Shown: piece after piece, positions 1 to 5,134 of the stretch
Position numbering within the stretch: position 1 is the first letter of the stretch
Layout of the letters: every line of letters starts with the position of its first letter
Source of the DNA: BPJO01 sp037189665
GTDB taxonomy: Bacteria; Planctomycetota; Phycisphaerae; Tepidisphaerales; Tepidisphaeraceae
DNA length: 6,482 bases
Direction: 5' to 3'
Assembly: GCA_037189665.1 (NCBI GenBank)
Contig: JBBCIV010000117.1
Span: forward strand, 1 to 6,482
Notes under the pieces: model-generated
What the model saw: the letters and a program-made list of their open reading frames with translations, nothing else
What the model was told of the DNA's origin: nothing
Database searches by the model: none
Made by a program: the position numbers and the translations under genes

Positions 1-433
1 GCCGATCGGAGGCATGCGATTCTACACCTCCGCCGACCCCGGCTTCGCGGCGCTGTTGGAAGACGAGCTCGACGAAGGCGTCTTCGAGCTGAACCTCAGT
101 ACGCAGGTCGGATTCCGGCTTCTGGGCGCCGACCTCGGCGCCTCGCTGCAGCTCAACGGCAACACGCTCGATACTGCGGGCCAGACCGCCCTCATTGGCA
201 CGTACGACGGAACGGGCGACGGCATTCACAACCACCCGACCTGGACGCTGTTCATCCCGGAAGGCGACACCAGCATCTACAACATCACGTTCGAGTTGTA
301 CCAGGCGAACGGTTCGACGTACGCGACGTCAGACCCCTACACGATCTCGCTCAGCACCGCCGTCCCCGAGCCGGCGTCGCTGGCAGGGCTGGCGCTGGCG
401 AGCGCGGGGCTGCTTCGTCGACGCCGCCGGTAG
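1..433 (+). CDS. PEP-CTERM surface protein, 5' end cut off by window edge
   Basis: The reading frame is open to the left edge (first whole codon at position 2), so the Met codon at 14 is probably internal and the signal peptide and N-terminal half lie outside. The visible 143 residues end in VPEPASL, a short hydrophobic stretch and five Arg: a complete PEP-CTERM tag, which in known systems is recognised by an exosortase for export and surface sorting. Just before the tag, a segment with IHNHPTWTL followed by P-E-G, then Y-N-I-T-F-E-L, resembles by eye the H-x-H-x-x-W...PG-x-Y-x-x-x-F pattern of actinobacterial 'choice-of-anchor M' surface proteins. The C-terminal part aligns by eye with the next gene (M-[RF] start of a strand, W-T...P-x-G...Y-x-x-x-F, then VPEPASL), so the two look like distant paralogues. 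A strong terminator follows 20 bases after the stop. The tag is certain; the function and metal link are inferred. Confidence 0.85.
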   Translation, partial: PIGGMRFYTSADPGFAALLEDELDEGVFELNLSTQVGFRLLGADLGASLQLNGNTLDTAGQTALIGTYDGTGDGIHNHPTWTLFIPEGDTSIYNITFELYQANGSTYATSDPYTISLSTAVPEPASLAGLALASAGLLRRRRR

Positions 434-453
434 AGGCGATGAACCGCGGGCAC

Positions 454-487
454 GGCCGTCGCGCGAAGACGCGACGGCCTCTCTTTT
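454..487 (+). terminator. Intrinsic terminator after the first PEP-CTERM gene
   Basis: A perfect 10-bp GC-rich stem (454-463 GGCCGTCGCG with 470-479) closes a 6-base loop and is followed by TCTCTTTT. It sits 20 bases downstream of the stop codon at 431-433 and separates that gene from the next transcription unit. Confidence 0.85.
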
Positions 488-498
488 CAAACCACACT

Positions 499-519
499 TG
501 CATTTGCAATGCAAATACA
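499..519. promoter_or_regulatory. Candidate Fur/Zur-family operator (7-1-7 palindrome)
   Basis: The core ATTTGCAATGCAAAT (502-516) is a perfect 7-1-7 inverted repeat centred on 509. Adding the flanking TG/CA pairs gives a 21-bp palindrome with one mismatched pair (501/517). It is AT-rich in a GC-rich context and lies 71 bases upstream of the start of the all3515-like gene. The 7-1-7 geometry is typical of Fur-superfamily boxes (Fur, Zur, PerR), and the downstream family was named for Zur repression in cyanobacteria. The half-site sequence is not one I can match to a published consensus, so assignment to Zur is inference. Another palindrome-binding regulator is possible. Confidence 0.55.
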
Positions 520-561
520 TCCACTGCCGCCGGGCGTTCCGGTCGGCGGGAAATGTTGTAC

Positions 562-576
562 GCCCGCTCGGCGGGC
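562..576 (+). other. Small hairpin abutting the ribosome binding site
   Basis: GCCCGC (562-567), a 3-base TCG loop and GCGGGC (571-576) form a perfect 6-bp stem ending immediately before the AGGGAG Shine-Dalgarno sequence at 577-582. In the leader RNA it could limit or shape access of ribosomes to the next gene. It may also be a chance product of GC-rich sequence. Confidence 0.4.
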
Positions 577-582
577 AGGGAG
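577..582 (+). promoter_or_regulatory. Ribosome binding site fixing the start at 591
   Basis: AGGGAG lies 8 bases before the ATG at 591. This start gives a clean signal peptide, whereas the open frame running back to 195 crosses the terminator and the operator-like palindrome and encodes low-complexity, Arg/Thr/Ser-rich sequence. Confidence 0.75.
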
Positions 583-590
583 AACTTAAG

Positions 591-1427
591 ATGGCATCAC
601 GAAGTACGATTCTGGGTCTTGCGGTCGCGGCAGTCGGCATCGCCGGGCTGGGCGCTGGCGAGGCGAACGCGGAGATGTTCAGCTACTACATCGGCGTCGA
701 TGGGCTGACCACCATCGCCACCGGCACCTACGCCGGACAGCCAAACCCGAACTACAACCACCTGACGTTCCTGTACGCCCACCCCAATGAGGCAAACCCG
801 TCCAGCAATCACTACCACTCCAAGGCAATCCGCACCTACACCGGCCCGGCGGGCTCGCCGACGGTCGTGCGGTCGGCGAGCGATTACGTACCCGAAGGCG
901 CGAATCCGCCGATTCAGCTCAGCGGCGGTTCAGGCATTTATGCCGGAAAGCTCGTCTCCAATCCGTACGCGGACCCGGGCGAGCCGAACTATCACTTCTC
1001 CGATTTCCGCATCGGCACGACCGATTCGCTCAGCGCCGCGCTGCCGGGCACGCACGAACACTACATGTTCAACTCCAGCGGCGGACGCTGGACCACGCCG
1101 GCGGCAGGCGCGCATCTGCACGTTGAGATCGTCAGCCTCACGCCCGGCCTCAACGTCGGCAGCGCCGCCAGCCTGAGCATCGGCAACGTCGGCGATGAGA
1201 TCCACCTCACCGATCCCGGCGACTTCGCCGACTTCACGCCCGTGCTGTGGACCGACGCCAACGCGCCGGAGGGAAATTACGAAGCCGTGTTCCGCTTTTT
1301 CGATGAGGGCGGCGCGTTCGGCGATTCCGGCAACGTGCGATTCATCGTTTCTGTTCCCGAACCGGCGTCACTCGGCCTGCTGGGCCTTGGCGCGCTGACC
1401 CTGGGACGCCGGCGGCGACGCGCTTAA
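591..1427 (+). CDS. His-rich all3515-like PEP-CTERM surface protein, putatively zinc-regulated
   Basis: This is a 278-residue secreted protein. Residues 1-27 form a signal peptide with likely cleavage after ANA. The mature part begins with Y-Y-I-G-V-D-G-L-T-T and a G-T-Y-x-G-x-x-N-P-N-x-N-x-L-T-F-L-x-A-H segment. By memory and by eye this matches the PEP-CTERM family named after Nostoc all3515, which is Zur-repressed there. Ten histidines are present, six of them in three H-x-H pairs (74/76, 155/157, 175/177), with others at 57, 64, 135 and 205, so metal binding is plausible but not shown. Residues 220-253 repeat the W...P-x-G-x-Y-x-x-x-F pattern seen in the preceding gene. The tail has VPEP at 255-258, a hydrophobic stretch and five Arg, the exosortase sorting tag. 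The gene has its own leader with a 7-1-7 palindrome at 499-519. The tag and secretion are firm. The family call is fairly sure, and a role in zinc binding or low-zinc survival is inferred. Confidence 0.85.
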   Translation: MASRSTILGLAVAAVGIAGLGAGEANAEMFSYYIGVDGLTTIATGTYAGQPNPNYNHLTFLYAHPNEANPSSNHYHSKAIRTYTGPAGSPTVVRSASDYVPEGANPPIQLSGGSGIYAGKLVSNPYADPGEPNYHFSDFRIGTTDSLSAALPGTHEHYMFNSSGGRWTTPAAGAHLHVEIVSLTPGLNVGSAASLSIGNVGDEIHLTDPGDFADFTPVLWTDANAPEGNYEAVFRFFDEGGAFGDSGNVRFIVSVPEPASLGLLGLGALTLGRRRRRA

Positions 1428-1468
1428 TCCCTCGATTGAAGGGGAGAAAATCGACGAGTTGCGCAGCA

Positions 1469-1507
1469 TCGCGTGTCGCGGCGGGACCATCACCGCGCGA
1501 CACGCGA
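1469..1507. terminator. Long hairpin between convergent genes
   Basis: A perfect 12-bp stem (1469-1480 with 1496-1507), able to extend by three more pairs past a bulged G at 1481, lies in the 92-base gap between the ends of the PEP-CTERM gene and the hydrolase. Neither strand has a good T tract after it. It could end transcripts from both sides or only protect 3' ends, so the terminator call is tentative. Confidence 0.5.
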
Positions 1508-1519
1508 GCGCGCGCGCCG

Positions 1520-2503
1520 CTATCCATGGCAGGTCGCTTCCCATGCCGTGACCGTGCGAAGCGATTGATCGATCTCGCGAACGAACGCCTGCAATGTCTC
1601 ACGATACGCCTGCGGATCTTTGAGCAACCCCATCGTGTGCTGAACTTCGCCAATGACGACGTGCTTCGAGAGCATCTGTTCGCCGCGGCCCTCCACCACA
1701 CGGCCGATCCGGGCGATCTCGTCGGGGGAAACGAACGTGTCTTTGCCGGCGTGGATGACCAGCAGCGGGCAGTGAACTTCAGGGATGAGGTCGACCGGAC
1801 GGACTTCGGAGAAGCGGGCACGGGCAAATCGCTCGGCGACGCGGAAGGCGAGGTCGTAGGCCCATTCCAGCGGCATCGCCAGGCGTCGGCCATGGGCGCG
1901 GACGGCGATGCGGTAATCGGCGTAAGGCGATTCCATGACGACCGCGAACAGATCTTCCCGCCGCGCCCCCACCGCCGCGGCGCAGGCGGCGCCGAGGCTG
2001 ACGCCGAAGATCGCGAAATCCTGCGCCAGCCGCGGCCGGGTGTTGCGGAACAGGTCGATCACCTGGTCCAGGTCGTCGCGCTCGTAATACCCCCCCGTCG
2101 AATGCCGCCCGCCGCTCTCGCCGTGGGCGCGCAGGTCGACCGCCAGCACGTTCCATCCCATCGACCGCCATACCGGCGCCCACGCAATCCCGCCAACCTT
2201 CGCGTCGGAATAGCCGTGAACGATCATGACCGTCCGGGATGACGGAACGTGGGCCGGGATCAGCCAAGCCGCGATGCGGATCGACCTCCCGAACGGCCGG
2301 CTGGCGGTGTCGTCGACGGTGAAGTCGATCGGCTCGTACGGCAGGCCGAGGTCTTCGGGCGAAAAGCGTTTGAGAAGGTAAATCGCCTTGCCATCGGTCA
2401 TCCGCGGCGGCACGAGCAGGTGCCGCGCCATCATCCCGATCAACACCGCGCACAACCCCGCCGCGACCACGAGCAAAACAATTCCGAGAGGGACGTACTC
2501 CAT
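1520..2503 (-). CDS. Membrane-anchored alpha/beta hydrolase
   Basis: This is a 327-residue serine hydrolase of the alpha/beta fold. Residues 5-27 form one hydrophobic N-terminal membrane anchor. The catalytic domain follows: the oxyanion-hole motif HGYSD at 96-100, a strand ending in AVDLRAHGES at 121-130, and the nucleophile elbow F-G-V-S-L-G-A with Ser169. Then come the probable acid Asp255 in H-A-G-K-D and the probable catalytic His289 in V-Q-H-T. All three triad residues are in the expected order and spacing, so the enzyme should be active. It resembles BAAT/dienelactone-hydrolase-like or FrsA-like peptidase and esterase proteins, but the substrate cannot be read from sequence. The ATG at 2503 has only a weak Shine-Dalgarno sequence upstream, yet it is the start that includes the anchor. 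The gene is divergent from the LysM lipoprotein and convergent with the PEP-CTERM gene, and appears to be transcribed alone. Confidence 0.88.
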   Translation of the reverse strand: MEYVPLGIVLLVVAAGLCAVLIGMMARHLLVPPRMTDGKAIYLLKRFSPEDLGLPYEPIDFTVDDTASRPFGRSIRIAAWLIPAHVPSSRTVMIVHGYSDAKVGGIAWAPVWRSMGWNVLAVDLRAHGESGGRHSTGGYYERDDLDQVIDLFRNTRPRLAQDFAIFGVSLGAACAAAVGARREDLFAVVMESPYADYRIAVRAHGRRLAMPLEWAYDLAFRVAERFARARFSEVRPVDLIPEVHCPLLVIHAGKDTFVSPDEIARIGRVVEGRGEQMLSKHVVIGEVQHTMGLLKDPQAYRETLQAFVREIDQSLRTVTAWEATCHG

Positions 2504-2603
2504 CTGGCAGGCATCGTACCGAAGATGCCGTGGACCGATAGGGCCGGCCGACCCTGGCGTGGGATGACCATAAAAATGTTCAAGAAATCGCCCGCCGGCG
2601 TCC

Positions 2604-2618
2604 GATAAGACTGTTATC
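2604..2618. repeat. Short inverted repeat in the divergent intergenic region
   Basis: GATAA and TTATC form a perfect 5-5-5 inverted repeat in the 169-base gap between the divergently transcribed hydrolase and LysM genes. It could be a regulator site serving either promoter. No convincing -35/-10 pair was found around it, and a repeat this short may arise by chance. Confidence 0.25.
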
Positions 2619-2660
2619 CGCGCGACAAGGAGGTTGCGCGACGTTGAAATCGCAATTTGA

Positions 2661-2665
2661 AGGAG
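2661..2665 (+). promoter_or_regulatory. Ribosome binding site choosing the start at 2673
   Basis: AGGAG ends one base before an ATG at 2667 but 7 bases before the in-frame ATG at 2673. The second is therefore the likely start. It removes two residues (Met-Asp) and leaves a basic n-region (M-T-R) typical of a lipoprotein signal. Confidence 0.75.
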
Positions 2666-2672
2666 TATGGAT

Positions 2673-3056
2673 ATGACGCGCGTTGTTGCCCTGACGTTTT
2701 TCGTCGTTGTTGGCCTGATCGTCGGCTGTCAGAGCGGGAAGACCACCGCCAAGGCGGACACGAACCCCGGGGTGCTCGACGTGGCCCCCGCGCCCGCCCC
2801 GATTCCGGCGAACGAGCCGGTCGCCGCGGCGCAGCCGGTGTCGGACGTTCAGCCGGTCAGTTACACCAACACCACCCCCGCGGCCGCCAGCCCGGCGCCG
2901 GCAAAGCAGAAGTACATCGTCAAGAAAGGCGACACCCTCTTCAGCATCGCCAAGACGAACTACGGCTCGGGCAAGGAATGGCAGAAAATCGCTTCGGCTA
3001 ACCCGGGCATCGAACCCTCGAAGCTGCGGGTCGGACAGCAAATCGTGATTCCATAA
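2673..3056 (+). CDS. Small LysM-domain lipoprotein
   Basis: This protein of 127 residues is predicted to be lipid-anchored and to bind peptidoglycan or another GlcNAc polymer. Residues 1-18 form a lipoprotein signal with the lipobox I-V-G-C, giving lipidation at Cys19. Residues 20-80 are a flexible Pro/Ala-rich linker. Residues 81-127 are a single LysM domain: Y-I-V-K-K-G-D-T-L at the start, the middle helix with W-Q-K-I-A-x-A-N-P, and the closing L-R-V-G-Q-Q-I-V-I-P. The domain is complete and runs to the last residue, so no catalytic domain follows. It is likely an envelope anchor or an accessory to a partner enzyme. The gene stands alone between a divergent hydrolase and a convergent glycosidase, with a strong terminator 42 bases after its stop. 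Domain and lipoprotein calls are firm; the biological role is not visible. Confidence 0.9.
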   Translation: MTRVVALTFFVVVGLIVGCQSGKTTAKADTNPGVLDVAPAPAPIPANEPVAAAQPVSDVQPVSYTNTTPAAASPAPAKQKYIVKKGDTLFSIAKTNYGSGKEWQKIASANPGIEPSKLRVGQQIVIP

Positions 3057-3098
3057 AGGATTACACGACCCTCTTCCGCCGCCCTACGAAACACGCGA

Positions 3099-3130
3099 GC
3101 CCACGGTTACGAACCGTGGGCTTTTCGTTT
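3099..3130. terminator. Intrinsic terminator shared by convergent genes
   Basis: GCCCACGGTT (3099-3108), a 3-base ACG loop and AACCGTGGGC (3112-3121) form a perfect 10-bp stem. On the plus strand it is followed by TTTTCGTTT, a good terminator for the LysM gene. The minus-strand glycosidase ends at 3107, so its stop codon and last codons are part of this stem-loop. The T tract for the minus strand is weak (TCGCGTGTTTCG). Confidence 0.85.
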
Positions 3131-4369
3131 GGCAAGCGCGAGGAGGGGGAAGACGAGCATCGCGATGGACGAAGGCTCGGGCAGCGTGCCGGACGCATAA
3201 GCGCTCAGGAACTCGGAGACGAGGTTCTGCTGCGTTTCGTCGAGATCGGTCCAGGGGATGTCGGTCGCGCCCGGGCGAAGGAAAAAACGCTCGGCAGGGA
3301 AGCCGCCGTCCCAGCCCCAGGTCCAGGCGGCGATCGATTCGAAGTCTCCCTTGCGGCCGCCGAGGGCGCGCAGGACGCCTTCCCACACATTTCGGGCTTC
3401 GAGCGCGTCATACGGGGCGTAGTTTTCGTTGCCGGGCTCGATACTCCACCACCACTTGTATGGGATAGTGCTGGCGGTATCGAACGGGGCAACGCCGAAC
3501 TCGCCGATGACCATCGGCTTGTTCACCGACTGGCCGACCAGCAGCATCTTGTCGAGGAAGGTAGTGAAGTTGGCTTCGACGGTCTGGACGAACGCCGCGC
3601 CGTCGCTGGCGTTGCCCTGCGACTGTTCCACCGAGGCCATGCCGGGGTTCGGATTGCCGTACTCGGGCTGATAGGTGGGGTAGGCGGAGAAGGAAACGTA
3701 GTCGATCTTCGGATGCGACCAGATCATCGACCTCATCGCGGCGTTGCCGACGTGCCAGTGCTGCGACGAATACCCGATCCGCCCGCTGAAAACCGCATCG
3801 ACGGCGGCGATGACGTCGTTCCACGAGTCGGCGTTCGCGATGTTCTGATCGAGGCCCGCCATCTCGGAGCCAACGTTGAACTTATCCGCCCCGGCGGCCT
3901 GCGCGAGGGCGGCCCATTGGACGTACTGGTCGCGGTAGTTGTTCCAGAACGTCTGCCCGGCGCTGGTGGCGGTGGTGAAATTGATCTGGTCGCGGCCGGC
4001 CCCCTGGTTGCGGATCTGAACGAACGGCGTGACCGTCACCTGCATGCCAAGCTGCTTGGCGCGAACGATGCCGTTGGCCAACTCAAGATCGGTCATCGAG
4101 CCGAAGTTGTCGTCCAGCCACGACCGCTGGATCTGCCCGGTGGTCATGTCGGTGTAGGCAAAGGGCGTGAGGACGACCTCGTGCAGCCCGGCGGCGTGCA
4201 TGGCCTCGACTTCACGGCTGATGCGTTGGGCGTCTTCGGTGTGCTTATACGGGTCCCACAGGTTCATCCCCAGCCGCGGGTCGAGCGTCGGGTTGTAGTC
4301 GAGGTCGGACGCAAGCGTGCAGGCGGAAATCACAAGCGAAACAACAGCGGCAACGGCGAAACATCTCAT
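3107..4369 (-). CDS. Secreted TIM-barrel glycoside hydrolase (clan GH-A, GH113-like) with PEP-CTERM tail
   Basis: This is a 420-residue enzyme from the ATG at 4369, chosen for the GAGGAG sequence 10 bases upstream and the signal peptide. A longer frame to 4444 adds 25 residues that look non-coding. The eight barrel strands can be picked out: LGMNLWDP (33-40), EVVLTPFAY (64-72), MQVTVTPFVQ (109-118), KFNVGSEMAG (163-172), IGYSSQHW (198-205), YVSFSAYPTY (224-233), PMVIGEFGV (285-293) and AAWTWGWDGG (347-356). Glu169 after strand 4 and Glu290 after strand 7 are the expected acid/base and nucleophile of a retaining clan GH-A enzyme. The V-G-S-E context resembles GH113 beta-mannanases, but substrate specificity is uncertain. 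The signal region contains I-S-A-C (Cys17), a possible lipobox, as well as a possible signal peptidase I site after T-L-A. The C-terminus LPEPSSIAMLVFPLL...KRK is a PEP-CTERM tag. It probably degrades polysaccharide at the cell surface. Confidence 0.82.
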   Translation of the reverse strand: MRCFAVAAVVSLVISACTLASDLDYNPTLDPRLGMNLWDPYKHTEDAQRISREVEAMHAAGLHEVVLTPFAYTDMTTGQIQRSWLDDNFGSMTDLELANGIVRAKQLGMQVTVTPFVQIRNQGAGRDQINFTTATSAGQTFWNNYRDQYVQWAALAQAAGADKFNVGSEMAGLDQNIANADSWNDVIAAVDAVFSGRIGYSSQHWHVGNAAMRSMIWSHPKIDYVSFSAYPTYQPEYGNPNPGMASVEQSQGNASDGAAFVQTVEANFTTFLDKMLLVGQSVNKPMVIGEFGVAPFDTASTIPYKWWWSIEPGNENYAPYDALEARNVWEGVLRALGGRKGDFESIAAWTWGWDGGFPAERFFLRPGATDIPWTDLDETQQNLVSEFLSAYASGTLPEPSSIAMLVFPLLALAKRKAHGS

Positions 4370-4379
4370 TACGATCGAA

Positions 4380-4385
4380 CTCCTC
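4380..4385 (-). promoter_or_regulatory. Ribosome binding site of the glycoside hydrolase
   Basis: On the minus strand GAGGAG lies 10 bases upstream of the ATG at 4369. It supports this start over the upstream in-frame ATG at 4444, whose extra residues would bury the signal peptide. Confidence 0.7.
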
Positions 4386-4561
4386 ACGGCGTGAACGGGC
4401 GTGAGCGGGAGCGTATCGTGAGAGGCCGCGCGCGGCACGCGCAATCCGGCCGCACAAACCCGATTTGTTGCAGTCTTTACGTGGATTAACGCCCTGCGCC
4501 GGCATACGCGTTACCATTCGCCCAGATTAAGGCGTCAGCGCGTCATGGCCCGTTCAGAGCG

Positions 4562-4984
4562 TTACGCCACCTTGTGCAGCGGCGCTTCGGGGACGTTTTC
4601 GAGCTTGAGGGTGCGCGATTCGACCTTGCGATAGCCGAGTTGGGTCATCACTTCGAGCACTTCGGTCCAGGTGGGGAAGAGCTTCTTGTTGACCTTCTTG
4701 TACGTCTCGATCGCCATGACGAACTCGAACTGTTCGGCGGTCATCTCGCCTTCTTCGGCGCTGCGACGTTCCTCTTCGCGACGGATGCCCGCGCCGCGGC
4801 GGCGCTCCAGGCCCGTGCGGCGGTCGGCGACGCGACGCTCGGGGCCGGCGTAGCCGGATTCCTCACGTGATTTCTGCCGGCGATCCAACCCGGCGCGGCG
4901 GTCCACCACGCTACGAGGAAATTCGGACGTCTCCGCAGAAGAATCCGCCGCCGGTTGCTTTTCGATCTGATCGTCGTCGTGCAT
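4562..4984 (-). CDS. Small Arg-rich DRR/ERR-repeat protein of unknown function
   Basis: This 140-residue soluble protein has no signal peptide or membrane segment. Residues 1-25 are acidic and probably disordered. Residues 26-75 are strongly charged and carry a repeated D-R-R-x-G-L-[DE]-R-R unit (28-36 and 54-62), with further P-E-R-R and E-E-R-R elements. Residues 81-122 form a conserved-looking helical domain: M-T-A-E-Q-F-E-F-V-M-A-I-E-T-Y-K-K, then F-P-T-W-T-E-V-L-E-V-M, then L-G-Y-R-K-V. I have the impression that this domain recurs in planctomycete proteins of unknown function; its shape suggests a small winged-helix-like or adaptor domain, but this is a guess. The Arg-rich repeats could bind nucleic acid or an acidic partner. 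The start at 4984 is supported by GAGGTGA just upstream. The 192-base gap to the glycosidase start and the terminator at 5042-5076 suggest its own transcript. No function is assigned. Confidence 0.85.
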   Translation of the reverse strand: MHDDDQIEKQPAADSSAETSEFPRSVVDRRAGLDRRQKSREESGYAGPERRVADRRTGLERRRGAGIRREEERRSAEEGEMTAEQFEFVMAIETYKKVNKKLFPTWTEVLEVMTQLGYRKVESRTLKLENVPEAPLHKVA

Positions 4985-5041
4985 TACGTCACCTCATCGG
5001 ATTCCATCGGAACGATCCGCCCCCCACTTAACGCGCCGACC

Positions 5042-5076
5042 AAAGAAAAAGCCCCCGCCGATGATCGGCAGGGGCT
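5042..5076 (-). terminator. Intrinsic terminator of the beta-solenoid gene
   Basis: Read on the minus strand, AGCCCC and GCCG arms, separated by a single mismatched position, pair across an ATCAT loop (arms 5050-5060 and 5066-5076). They are followed by TTTTTCTTT. It lies 58 bases after the stop codon of the solenoid gene and 57 bases before the start of the Arg-rich gene, so it separates the two transcripts. No coding sequence is evident in 4985-5134. Confidence 0.88.
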
Positions 5077-5134
5077 GAAAGCGTGACATTGTAGGACCCG
5101 AAACAGCTTGGCGGCCGGAAAGCCGACATCGAAT

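Noticed and set aside
195..590. Upstream extension of the all3515-like gene in the same open frame
   Set aside because: It overlaps the end of the first PEP-CTERM gene in another frame, crosses an intrinsic terminator and the palindrome, encodes low-complexity Arg/Thr/Ser-rich sequence, and would bury the signal peptide that begins at 591.
1436..2242. Plus-strand open frame opposite the alpha/beta hydrolase
   Set aside because: It is Arg/Asp/Gly-rich with no domain, and antisense to a gene with a complete catalytic triad.
2657..3001. Alternative TTG-start frame overlapping the LysM gene
   Set aside because: It is out of frame with a well-supported lipoprotein and LysM domain and encodes low-complexity sequence.
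4425..4436. GCCGCGCGCGGC palindrome upstream of the glycoside hydrolase
   Set aside because: It is a simple alternating GC palindrome expected by chance in such GC-rich sequence, with no T tract and no conserved spacing to a promoter.
3116..4489. Long plus-strand open frame (457 codons) opposite the glycoside hydrolase
   Set aside because: It mirrors the coding strand, as is usual in GC-rich DNA. It has no recognisable domain, signal or ribosome binding site, while the minus strand encodes a full TIM barrel with catalytic residues.
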